A DNA stretch of 64,000 bases from an uncultured Eubacterium sp. (GTDB lineage: Bacteria > Bacillota > Clostridia > Lachnospirales > Lachnospiraceae). Below, piece after piece: positions 16,624-24,930 of this stretch (position 1 is the stretch's first letter; each line of letters opens with the position of its first letter). The notes beneath the pieces are model-generated. The model ran no database searches, had not been told where the DNA came from, and worked only from the letters and a program-made list of their open reading frames with translations. The stretch is taken from the NCBI GenBank assembly GCA_934316845.1, contig CAKRDZ010000010.1:21077-85076 (forward strand). The letters are read 5' to 3'. The position numbers and the translations under genes are program-made.

Positions 16624-17910
16624 ATGATCAAATCAAAATCATTTGCAGTCATTTTGACTGCAGCACTCGTAACCGGTGTATTTGCGCCGGCGGCACAAAG
16701 CGAAGCAGCAAGTGTTAAACTGAATAAGACGAAGTTAAGTCTTGTAAAAGGAAAGAGTACGATATTGAAGGTAAAAAGGGCAAAGAAAAAAGCTGTCTGG
16801 ACAATCAGCAGTGGCAAAAAAGTGATCAAATTGTCAGCAAAGAAAAAGGCAAGCGTTAAAGTGAAGGCTTTAAAAGCCGGTAAGGCAAAGGTTTCCTGTA
16901 AAGTTGGCAAGAAAAAGCTGATCTGTAAAGTGACGGTAACAGCAAAGCAGAAAGAAAATGCAGAACCAACCGTAACGCCGACAGTAGTACCGACGCAAAG
17001 CCCGGCGGTGACACCGAGCCAGACACCGAGCACAATGCCGAGCCAGACACCGGCAACAACACCGACAGCAAGTCCTGCAGTTACTCCAAGCGCGACACCG
17101 GTTGACATGAATGCGTATGAACTTAAGACGATCAATACACCGGGACCGGCAGCAGAGTATGATTGTTTGAAAGTAGAGACAGGACTGCATAAGTCGTATC
17201 TGAATCTGGGACATTTTATGCCGGGAGGTTCAATGGAAGAAGAGATGCAGTTTTTCGAAACAGGCATCTGGCGTGAAGATATTGAACAGATTACGATTTC
17301 CAAGTCTAAAGAAGTACCGGAGGGTGTACTTGGCAAATTTGACTTGTCCGAAAAACAAAACGGCAGTGTTATGGCATGGTATACCGATCAGGATGCGGAT
17401 GGTAAATACGAGATGACGATCGGCCAGGATGGAGGAGTTGTAGCCAATCCAAATTCTTCCTATCTTTTCTGTCAGATTAAAAATAGTGAAAAGAAAGAAA
17501 ATGGTGGGGAAGCATTCCTGCAGGGAATTGAGAATCTTGACACCTCTCATGTTGTAGATATGAGTCATATGTTTGAATATTCAAAAGACTTAAGAGAGCA
17601 GATAAATCTGGGAGATAGTTTTGATACATCATCCGTAAAAGATATCTCACATATGTTTTCATGGTTTGGATATGCTAGGCTCAGAGAGTTGAATCTTGGG
17701 GACAAATTTACAGTATCTTCCATTGAAAATATGAAATCTGCATTTTACTATACCGGAGCCGGTGACTTAAAATGTATAGTAAAAGATGCAGACACAAAAG
17801 CCTGGTTTGATAAAAATGCAAGAAGTATGAGCTGGCATGTAGGCATTTTGGCTGGCTGGGAGTTTAATCCAGACAGCTTAAATGATATCGTAGTTGCAGA
17901 GAAAAAGTAA
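16624..17910 (+). CDS. secreted BspA/DUF285-type surface protein
   Basis: A 428-residue protein with a signal peptide (about 1-28, ending QSEAA). It has a lysine-rich Ig-like (Big_2-like) module (about 30-105), a Thr/Pro/Ser linker (about 112-160), and a C-terminal region with DUF285-style repeats (DTSHVVDMSHMF, then DTSSVKDISHMF, then SSIENMKSAFYY). DUF285 proteins are surface or lipoprotein-like and often adhesive. It sits between the two agr promoter copies and could be expressed from the upstream one or from its own start. The AAGGAGGG site precedes the ATG. Confidence 0.8.
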   Translation: MIKSKSFAVILTAALVTGVFAPAAQSEAASVKLNKTKLSLVKGKSTILKVKRAKKKAVWTISSGKKVIKLSAKKKASVKVKALKAGKAKVSCKVGKKKLICKVTVTAKQKENAEPTVTPTVVPTQSPAVTPSQTPSTMPSQTPATTPTASPAVTPSATPVDMNAYELKTINTPGPAAEYDCLKVETGLHKSYLNLGHFMPGGSMEEEMQFFETGIWREDIEQITISKSKEVPEGVLGKFDLSEKQNGSVMAWYTDQDADGKYEMTIGQDGGVVANPNSSYLFCQIKNSEKKENGGEAFLQGIENLDTSHVVDMSHMFEYSKDLREQINLGDSFDTSSVKDISHMFSWFGYARLRELNLGDKFTVSSIENMKSAFYYTGAGDLKCIVKDADTKAWFDKNARSMSWHVGILAGWEFNPDSLNDIVVAEKK

Positions 17911-17946
17911 ATTTTGTTGTCAAAAGATGACTGATTTTGTGGAAAG

Positions 17947-18015
17947 TTGTCGTCTATCCTCAAATTGTTGTCGTCTGTCGCAATTTTCGTTTTTGTATAA
18001 AAAATGTGATATACT
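17947..18015 (+). promoter_or_regulatory. second LytTR operator and promoter, driving agrB
   Basis: TTGTCGTCTATC (17947-17958) and TTGTCGTCTGTC (17968-17979) repeat the agrD operator with the same 21-base period, followed by TATACT at 18010-18015. The sequence is near-identical to 16100-16168 but lacks about 33 bases of its leader. Confidence 0.75.
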
Positions 18016-18061
18016 ATGTGTATGTCACATTTTTTTTGGCAAAATAAGGAAAAGGAGGGAC

Positions 18062-18112
18062 ATGATTATGAGTCGGAAAGTACACAAAAATTGTGTTGTA
18101 GTAATAGGGTGA
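18062..18112 (+). pseudogene. agrD remnant, now a 16-codon leader peptide coupled to agrB
   Basis: The frame encodes MIMSRKVHKNCVVVIG after an AAAAGGAGGG site like that of agrD. Its first and last bases align with the start and end of the agrD gene at 16267-16425, but the core and recognition tail are deleted. The TGA stop overlaps the GTG start of agrB (GTGA), so it may now serve only to couple agrB translation. Confidence 0.6.
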
Positions 18113-18705
18113 AGCAGCTTGCGGAAAGAATGGTAAAGGGAATGATAAGATACGGAGCGGTTTCCGATACGGACAGGGAAATTTATGTGTTTGGAATCTA
18201 TCAGACTATGATTTCCGGGCTGGAGATCCTTCTCATGCTCGTTACCGGTCTTATATGCGGAGTCGGATGGCAGTGCGTGGTATTTTTGCTTACGTTCATG
18301 CTGCTGCGCCGATATGCGGGAGGTTATCATGCATCGACACTGCTGCGGTGTGTACTGATGTCTTGGTGTATGGTATTTGGTGCCTGCATCTGGGCGAAAT
18401 ATATATTGCTCGACATAGGGACACAGAGTATCGTACTGTTTCTGACCGGACTGGTAGTCTTTGTATTTGCGCCGGTTCAAGACTGCCATAAAAAATTGTA
18501 TGACTATGAAATAAAAAAATATTGGAGGCGTTCTATCATAATCTGGAGTATCTATGTCATGAGTTATATATTTCTCTGGATTGGTAATTATCGCAGCTAT
18601 GCGCAATGCATCGTGATCGGAAATGTTATGGTTTCATTCGTAATAGCAATGGCGGCGCCATGGAAAAAAGCAAACAATATTTTGGGAAAGAAAAGGAAAA
18701 TATGA
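18109..18705 (+). CDS. agrB: AgrB-like peptide-processing membrane protease
   Basis: AgrB cleaves the C-terminal tail of AgrD and forms the thiolactone. The 198-residue product has the family motif RRYAGGYHASTLLRC with catalytic H74 and C81, spaced as in staphylococcal AgrB, and several membrane helices. The GTG start at 18109 overlaps the leader peptide stop and gives normal family length. It shares a 4-base overlap with the next gene. The only intact AgrD-like substrate in the window is at 16267. Confidence 0.9.
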   Translation: MKQLAERMVKGMIRYGAVSDTDREIYVFGIYQTMISGLEILLMLVTGLICGVGWQCVVFLLTFMLLRRYAGGYHASTLLRCVLMSWCMVFGACIWAKYILLDIGTQSIVLFLTGLVVFVFAPVQDCHKKLYDYEIKKYWRRSIIIWSIYVMSYIFLWIGNYRSYAQCIVIGNVMVSFVIAMAAPWKKANNILGKKRKI

Positions 18706-19082
18706 TGGAAATTAAACCACTTCAAAAGGTTACTTGGGACAAATGCAGCGATAATACAAAGTACATTACGGGAGTATATGAATATTTGCTTTCAGGAAAA
18801 GCGGTACAGGAAGAGAAGAAGGTTTTTTCAGATATAAAGAAATGTATAGACCATGGGTATGTTGTTTTATTTGGAAAAGACTGGGAAAAAGATTGGATGA
18901 TCTACGGATATGACGAGGAAACAAACCAGATTGTCTGGACGCCTTGTGATGAGGAATGCAGTGTCCGGGAAAGTTTGTTTCCTTTACTGGAAAGAGTGGG
19001 ATTTTATGCAAATGGAGCGGAAGAAAGAGTTCTGCATCTGCGTCCGGTACGTGAATCCCCTTTTTATCCCAAAAGTCAATAA
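18702..19082 (+). CDS. hypothetical protein translationally coupled to agrB
   Basis: A 126-residue soluble protein beginning MMEIKPLQKVTWDKC. Its ATG overlaps the agrB stop (ATGA), so it is co-translated with agrB. The sequence is rich in aromatic and acidic residues (DWEKDWMIYGYDEETNQIVWTPCDEECS), with no recognised domain, signal peptide or membrane helix. An accessory role in signalling is suggested by position only. Confidence 0.6.
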   Translation: MMEIKPLQKVTWDKCSDNTKYITGVYEYLLSGKAVQEEKKVFSDIKKCIDHGYVVLFGKDWEKDWMIYGYDEETNQIVWTPCDEECSVRESLFPLLERVGFYANGAEERVLHLRPVRESPFYPKSQ

Positions 19083-19091
19083 AACATTCTC

Positions 19092-19163
19092 GTGACTTAT
19101 TCCTCCATGTATGGTACAATAGAACAAATATGCAAAGAAAAAGAAACGGCATCCCAGGATGCC
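19092..19163 (+). promoter_or_regulatory. promoter and leader hairpin of the uracil permease operon
   Basis: GTGACT, 17 bases, TACAAT (19092-19120) forms a sigma-A promoter. A GGCATC-CCAG-GATGCC hairpin (19148-19163) ends just before the ribosome-binding site and could affect translation. Confidence 0.5.
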
Positions 19164-19178
19164 GGAATGGAGGTATTC

Positions 19179-20531
19179 ATGAACGAGAAAACAACTGCAA
19201 TTCGCGACGCCAGACAGCTCGGACTGCCCAAAATGCTGCTCCTTGGCCTGCAGCACATGTTTGCAATGTTTGGTGCTACGATTTTGGTGCCAATTCTGGT
19301 AAGCAGCTATTATGGGGATGTATCACAGGGGAGATTGATTCAGGTTACACTGTTTTGTGCAGGAATCGGAACACTGTTTTTCCATTTAATGGCAAAAATG
19401 AAAGTTCCTGCTTTTTTGGGATCTTCTTTTGCTTTTCTGGGAGGGTTTGCGACAGTAGCAAGTTTTAACGATGGAAAATATGCCGGCATGAGCGGAGACG
19501 ACAAACTTGCTTATGCAAGCGGAGGAATTGTGATCGCAGGACTTTTATACCTAATCTTAGCGCTGATCATTAAACTGGTCGGAGTGAAAAAAGTAATGCG
19601 TTTCCTTCCACCGGTAGTAACCGGACCGATCATTATATGCATCGGACTGAACCTTGCGGGATCCGCAATCGGAAATGCTTCTATGAACTGGCCTCTTGCA
19701 CTGGTTGCACTTGTGACAATCATTATCTTTAATATATGGGGAAAAGGAATGTGGAAAATTATTCCAATTCTTATGGGCGTTGTTATTTCTTATGTTGTTG
19801 CGTGTATATTTACTGCGTGCGGCATTCACAATACAGATGGGTCTACCATCGTAAATCTTACTTCAACGATCGAAGCCGGCTGGATCGGTATTCCGGGATT
19901 TGAACTTTGTAAATTTGACCTTTCGGCGATTCTTGTTATGGCACCGATTGCCTTGGCTACCATGATGGAACATATCGGTGATATTTCAGCGATTTCCGCG
20001 ACGGTAGGAGAAAACTATATCGAGGATCCGGGACTTCACCGCACTTTGATCGGAGACGGTATCGCAACAAGTATCTCTGCCCTGATCGGTGGACCGGCAA
20101 ATACGACATACGGCGAAAATACGGGTGTATTGGAACTCAGTCGTGTACATGATCCGCGAGTGATCCGATTGGCAGCAATCTATGCAATCATACTTAGTTT
20201 TATACCCAAAATGGCATCTTTGATCGGATCTCTTCCGACCGCGATCATCGGCGGTGTCAGCTTCATTCTCTATGGAATGATTTCTGCGATCGGAGTAAGA
20301 AACGTCGTAGAAAATAAAGTGGATCTGACAAAATCCAGAAACTTGATTATCGCAGCTGTAATCCTTGTCAGTGGACTTGGATTTTCAGAGGGTATTACAT
20401 TTACGATTGCAGGAACAGCGGTTACTCTTACCGGACTTGCGATTGCAGCATTGGCTGGTATTATTTTAAATGCAATTTTGCCGGGAAAAGATTATGAATT
20501 TGAATCGGCAGTAAAGGAAACGGAGGAATAA
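19179..20531 (+). CDS. uraA: uracil permease (UraA, nucleobase:cation symporter-2)
   Basis: A 450-residue membrane protein of the NCS2 family with many helices. Typical parts are GLQHMFAMFGATILVPIL at the N terminus, PPVVTGPIIICIGL, and GGPANTTYGENTGVLE with the conserved glutamate of transmembrane helix 10. The start at 19179 (MNEKTTAIRD) follows GGAGG. It is 3 bases upstream of upp, so import and salvage of uracil are co-expressed. A xanthine specificity cannot be excluded from sequence, but the upp linkage favours uracil. Confidence 0.92.
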   Translation: MNEKTTAIRDARQLGLPKMLLLGLQHMFAMFGATILVPILVSSYYGDVSQGRLIQVTLFCAGIGTLFFHLMAKMKVPAFLGSSFAFLGGFATVASFNDGKYAGMSGDDKLAYASGGIVIAGLLYLILALIIKLVGVKKVMRFLPPVVTGPIIICIGLNLAGSAIGNASMNWPLALVALVTIIIFNIWGKGMWKIIPILMGVVISYVVACIFTACGIHNTDGSTIVNLTSTIEAGWIGIPGFELCKFDLSAILVMAPIALATMMEHIGDISAISATVGENYIEDPGLHRTLIGDGIATSISALIGGPANTTYGENTGVLELSRVHDPRVIRLAAIYAIILSFIPKMASLIGSLPTAIIGGVSFILYGMISAIGVRNVVENKVDLTKSRNLIIAAVILVSGLGFSEGITFTIAGTAVTLTGLAIAALAGIILNAILPGKDYEFESAVKETEE

Positions 20532-20534
20532 ATT

Positions 20535-21167
20535 ATGGCAGGACAAGTTACGTATCTGGATCACCCATTGATTCAGCATAAAATTTCAAGATTGAGAGAT
20601 AAGACGACAGGAACCAATGAATTTCGTTCACTGGTAGAGGAAATTGCGATGCTTATGGGATATGAAGCACTTCGTGATCTTCCGACCGAAGATGTGACGG
20701 TGGAGACACCGATCGAGACGTGCAAGACACCGATGATCGCAGGAAGAAAGATGGCGGTAGTGCCGATCCTTCGTGCAGGACTTGGTATGGTAAGCGGAAT
20801 TACAGCGCTTGTGCCGACCGCAAAGATCGGACACATCGGATTGTACCGCGATGAAGAGACACATGAACCACATGAGTATTACTGCAAATTGCCGGATCCG
20901 ATCGAAGAACGTCTGATCGTAGTGACCGATCCGATGCTTGCGACAGGTGGTTCCGCAATCGCGGCGGTGGATTTTATCAAACAGCATGGTGGAAAAAATA
21001 TTAAATTCTTGTGCATCATTGCAGCACCGGAAGGCGTAAAACGGCTTCAGGAAGCACATCCGGATATTCAGATCTACGTAGGACATCTGGACCGCGAATT
21101 GAATGAAGCAGCGTATATCTGTCCGGGACTTGGTGATGCCGGAGACCGTATTTTCGGAACAAAATAA
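20535..21167 (+). CDS. upp: uracil phosphoribosyltransferase
   Basis: A 210-residue enzyme that makes UMP from uracil and PRPP. The PRPP-binding motif VVTDPMLATGGSA and the C-terminal GLGDAGDRIFGTK uracil-binding loop are intact. Its length is normal. It directly follows the uracil permease gene. Confidence 0.97.
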   Translation: MAGQVTYLDHPLIQHKISRLRDKTTGTNEFRSLVEEIAMLMGYEALRDLPTEDVTVETPIETCKTPMIAGRKMAVVPILRAGLGMVSGITALVPTAKIGHIGLYRDEETHEPHEYYCKLPDPIEERLIVVTDPMLATGGSAIAAVDFIKQHGGKNIKFLCIIAAPEGVKRLQEAHPDIQIYVGHLDRELNEAAYICPGLGDAGDRIFGTK

Positions 21168-21210
21168 AATCTGAATAATTATAAATAAAAATATACCGGA
21201 GGGATGCATC

Positions 21211-24027
21211 ATGGTATTGGATTGGAATAAGTATGTAGAGATGGCAAGACAGGTATCCGCAGAGGGATGCGTGCTTTTGAAAAATGAAGCACACACTCTG
21301 CCGCTGCAGGAAGGCTGCCGCGTCGCAGTATTTGGAAGGATTCAAAACAATTACTATAAAAGTGGTACCGGTTCCGGGGGAATGGTAAATGTTTCCAAAG
21401 TAACCGGGATTCTTGATGCTCTGTTGGAAGAGCCGGGATTGAGTGTGGATGAAACTGTGCGCAAAACCTATGAAGAATGGGAAAAAGAAAATCCATTTGA
21501 TGAGGGAATCGGCTGGGCCAATGAGCCATGGTCGCAGGTTGAGATGCCGCTGGAAGAAGACTTTGTCCGTGAGGCATCTCTCCGAAACAACACAGCGCTG
21601 GTAATTATTGGAAGAACAGCCGGAGAAGACCGCGATAACGTCGATGCAGAAGGAGCATATAAACTTTCAAAGACCGAGATTGATATGCTTGAAAAAGTTA
21701 CTTCGTATTTTGAAAAGACAGCCGTTCTTTTTAATATCGGAAGTATCATTGACATGTCACATCCATGTTTGCAGGCCTGCCAGGCGCAGATGATCGTGTG
21801 GCAGGGCGGCATGGTTGGTGGCTGTGGGGTCGTGGATGTGCTGACCGGGAGAGTGTCGCCGTGCGGCCACTTAACCGATACGATTGCCAAAAAAGTAGAA
21901 GATTACCCATCTTCGCCGTATTTTGGAGGCGAAGAGAAAAACTTTTATGTGGAAGATATCTATGTCGGCTACCGGTATTTTGAAACGGCGGCGAAAGAGG
22001 AAGTGCTGTATCCATTTGGTTATGGGCTTTCTTATACGACATTCCGTGATACGTGCATTGATTTTTCCATCCGCGAGGATTTTGGATGTGAGATACAGGT
22101 GCAGGTAAAAAATACCGGAAAGACAGCGGGAAAACACGTGGTACAGGCGTATATTGAGGCACCGCAGGGCAAACTTGGTAAACCGGCGCGGAGCCTTTGC
22201 GGATTTGCCAAAACCGGAGTGATCGAGCCGGAAGAACGGGAACTGGTAAAAATCCCCATTCCATTTTCTGCGATTGCTTCGTACGATGATTCCGGGGTTA
22301 CCGGCGCGCCGCACTGTATGGTGCTTGAACCGGGAAGATACCGGATCTACGTGGGTTCCGATGTCCGTAATGCCGAAGAAGCAGCAAATTTCGAGATCAT
22401 GCAGCAGAAGGTGGTTGAACAGCTGCAACAGGCACTTGCGCCGGTAGAAGCATTCGAACGCTTCAAAATGAGTAGAGATCAAAATGGAAAATTTGAACTG
22501 ACACGCGAACCGGTTCCGACAGGCGAAAAACAGGAAGCGAAAAAACGCGCTGAAAATCTGCCGGAAGAGATCGCGTATACGGGAGACAACGGGTATGTAC
22601 TGAAAGATGTGGCAGATGGAAAAATCACGATGGAGGAATTTGTCGCACAGTTTTCTGACGAGGATCTGTCGTGCATCGTGCGCGGAGAAGGCATGGGAAG
22701 TCCGAAAGTAACGCCGGGTACGGCTGCGGCTTACGGCGGCGTCTCGGAACATTTGAAAAAAATGGGGATTCCTTGCGGCTGCTGTTCGGATGGACCGTCG
22801 GGAATGCGGATTGACTGCGGAAAGAAAGCTTTCAGCCTTCCAAACGGTACGTTGATCGCGTGTACGTGGAATACCGCGCTGGTGGAGCAGTTATTTGAGT
22901 GCCTCGGACTGGAAATGATTTCCAATAAGATTGACAACATCCTGGGGCCGGGGATCAATATTCACAGACATCCGTTAAACGGGCGCAATTTTGAATATTT
23001 TTCAGAAGATCCCCTTCTCTCCGGTAAGATGGCGGCGGCAGAGATCCGTGGTTTGAAAAAGCAGGGCGTGACGGGAACGCTCAAACATTTTGCTGCCAAC
23101 AATCAGGAAAAGAAGCGGCATGATGTGGATTCGGTCGTTTCCGAGAGAGCACTTCGTGAGATCTACTTGAAAGGCTTTGAGATTGCGGTAAAAGAGGCGC
23201 ATGCGGATTCTGTCATGACGACCTATGGGCGTTTGAACGGAGTCTGGACTGCCGGAAGATACGAATTAAATACATCCATTCTGCGTGAAGAATGGGGATT
23301 TACCGGTATCGTGATGACCGACTGGTGGGCGAAGATCAACAACCAGTCCGGGACAGAAGGCGTTGGAAATGACTTTGCGTCCATGATACGCGCGCAGAAT
23401 GATATTTATATGGTGTGTCCGCAGGGCGACCAAAATGCTACGGACGATAACACCTTGAAAGAACTTGCGGCCGGCACGCTGACGCGGGGCGAATTGCAGC
23501 GCAGTGCTGCCAATATCTGTCGTCAGCTTATGAGTCTGCCTGCGTTTGCAAGGATGAATGGAGAGGCAGAGACCGTAGAGATTCTCCATAAGCCGGAAGA
23601 TAAGTCCGACTTTGATATGGAAGATATTGTATATTATACATTTGACGAAAAGGGCGAGATCCCGATGGATGGAATCGATACTTCAAAGGGCAGCAGTTTT
23701 GTGTTTGCGATTGAGGTGCCAACCGGTCATTTGTATGATCTGCATATTGAGTATTCTTCAGAATCCGGGGAACTGGCGCAGATTCCAATGACGATTTTCA
23801 GCCAGAGTGTGCCGGTTGGCGTCGTGACGTTCAACGGAACGGACGGTGAGATCCGGACAATGGAGAAGAAAGTTTATATGGCGACGCAGTATATCGTCGT
23901 GCGCCTGTATTTTGTGCAGGGCGGCGTCAACATTCATAAATTTGTTTTTACGGATACAGGAAAAGATATACAAAAGGACATTGTCGAACTTGACGGAAAT
24001 CCGGAGTTTGACTTTGCGTTACGTTAA
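21211..24027 (+). CDS. glycoside hydrolase family 3 enzyme (beta-glucosidase type) with permuted domain order
   Basis: A 938-residue cytoplasmic protein (no signal peptide). The usual C-terminal GH3 domain comes first (about 10-250, SAEGCVLLKNEAHTLPL), then a fibronectin III-like domain (about 270-390), then the catalytic TIM-barrel domain (about 460-780), ending in a beta-rich domain (about 800-938). The nucleophile is D704 in GIVMTDWW, and the KHFAANNQE motif is present. This order is known in beta-glucosidases of rumen Firmicutes. The specific sugar is uncertain; glucosides or xylosides are possible. GGAGGG precedes the ATG. Confidence 0.88.
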   Translation: MVLDWNKYVEMARQVSAEGCVLLKNEAHTLPLQEGCRVAVFGRIQNNYYKSGTGSGGMVNVSKVTGILDALLEEPGLSVDETVRKTYEEWEKENPFDEGIGWANEPWSQVEMPLEEDFVREASLRNNTALVIIGRTAGEDRDNVDAEGAYKLSKTEIDMLEKVTSYFEKTAVLFNIGSIIDMSHPCLQACQAQMIVWQGGMVGGCGVVDVLTGRVSPCGHLTDTIAKKVEDYPSSPYFGGEEKNFYVEDIYVGYRYFETAAKEEVLYPFGYGLSYTTFRDTCIDFSIREDFGCEIQVQVKNTGKTAGKHVVQAYIEAPQGKLGKPARSLCGFAKTGVIEPEERELVKIPIPFSAIASYDDSGVTGAPHCMVLEPGRYRIYVGSDVRNAEEAANFEIMQQKVVEQLQQALAPVEAFERFKMSRDQNGKFELTREPVPTGEKQEAKKRAENLPEEIAYTGDNGYVLKDVADGKITMEEFVAQFSDEDLSCIVRGEGMGSPKVTPGTAAAYGGVSEHLKKMGIPCGCCSDGPSGMRIDCGKKAFSLPNGTLIACTWNTALVEQLFECLGLEMISNKIDNILGPGINIHRHPLNGRNFEYFSEDPLLSGKMAAAEIRGLKKQGVTGTLKHFAANNQEKKRHDVDSVVSERALREIYLKGFEIAVKEAHADSVMTTYGRLNGVWTAGRYELNTSILREEWGFTGIVMTDWWAKINNQSGTEGVGNDFASMIRAQNDIYMVCPQGDQNATDDNTLKELAAGTLTRGELQRSAANICRQLMSLPAFARMNGEAETVEILHKPEDKSDFDMEDIVYYTFDEKGEIPMDGIDTSKGSSFVFAIEVPTGHLYDLHIEYSSESGELAQIPMTIFSQSVPVGVVTFNGTDGEIRTMEKKVYMATQYIVVRLYFVQGGVNIHKFVFTDTGKDIQKDIVELDGNPEFDFALR

Positions 24028-24041
24028 AAAGGAGGAAAGCA

Positions 24042-24884
24042 ATGGAAATTTTACTTGGCATTATTGTGATTCTGCTGGTTATTTCCAATGTCTATCTGAT
24101 GATAACGATGCAGCGCCAGAACCGGAAGCCGGAGAGCAATCCGCAGATTGAGGAAATCCGCCGGGAAATTGCCGGATTGCAGCGGATGTTTACCGGGGTG
24201 AAAACCCGTGGGATCTGGGGAGAATGGCAGCTGGGAAGCATTTTAGATGAAATCCTCACTCCGGATCAGTACGAGACGGAATGTATGGTAATTCCGGGAA
24301 GGACTACACGTGTAGAATATGCGGTGAAACTTCCGGGAAGATATGAGGAACCGGTTTATCTTCCGATTGATTCCAAATTTCCGCTGGATGCGTATCTTCA
24401 ATACGAAGAGGCGCTGCAGAGCAGCAGCCGGGAAATGGCGGAAGATGCGGCAATTGTGTTTAAAAACCGCGTGAAGTCGTTTGCGAAGGAGATTCACGAT
24501 AAGTACATTCTGCCGCCGTATACGACAGATTTTGCCGTGTTGTTTTTTCCAATTGAGGCAATCTATGTGGCAGCAGTCAAGCTCGGACTGCCGCAGGAAT
24601 TGATGCGGCTTTACAAGGTGACGATGGCTTCGCCGGCGAGTGTCGGAGTGCTGCTGAACAGCTTACAGATGGGATTTCGGACACTTGAGATACAGGAAAA
24701 GAGCGGCGACGTGTGGCGTGTTTTGACGGAAGTGCGCTCAGAGGTAGACAGTTACGAAGAAGTTTTATTGAACCTGCAAAAGCGGTTAGAACAGTCGGAA
24801 AAAGAACTGGACATGCTTGTCGGCAGACGGACGAGGATGTTGAAGAAAAAATTAGAAATGTTAGATGATACAGACTGGCAGTAA
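24042..24884 (+). CDS. rmuC: RmuC-like DNA recombination protein (short form)
   Basis: A 280-residue protein with an N-terminal membrane helix (about 1-22) and the RmuC core (QLGSILDEILTPDQYETE, then LPIDSKFPLDAY, and FAVLFFPIEAIY). RmuC limits inversions and rearrangements in other bacteria. It is shorter than the 400-500 residues of E. coli RmuC, because the long coiled-coil N-terminal region is nearly absent. It lies 14 bases after the GH3 gene. Confidence 0.85.
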   Translation: MEILLGIIVILLVISNVYLMITMQRQNRKPESNPQIEEIRREIAGLQRMFTGVKTRGIWGEWQLGSILDEILTPDQYETECMVIPGRTTRVEYAVKLPGRYEEPVYLPIDSKFPLDAYLQYEEALQSSSREMAEDAAIVFKNRVKSFAKEIHDKYILPPYTTDFAVLFFPIEAIYVAAVKLGLPQELMRLYKVTMASPASVGVLLNSLQMGFRTLEIQEKSGDVWRVLTEVRSEVDSYEEVLLNLQKRLEQSEKELDMLVGRRTRMLKKKLEMLDDTDWQ

Positions 24885-24885
24885 A

Positions 24886-24923
24886 AAACGCCTCCCTGAT
24901 TCGGTTGTTTCAGGGAGGCGTTT
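24886..24923. terminator. bidirectional Rho-independent terminator
   Basis: AAACGCCTCCCTGA (24886-24899) pairs with TCAGGGAGGCGTTT (24910-24923), with A and T tracts on the outer sides. It serves rmuC and the convergent LRR gene. Confidence 0.85.
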
Positions 24924-24930
24924 GTGCGCT

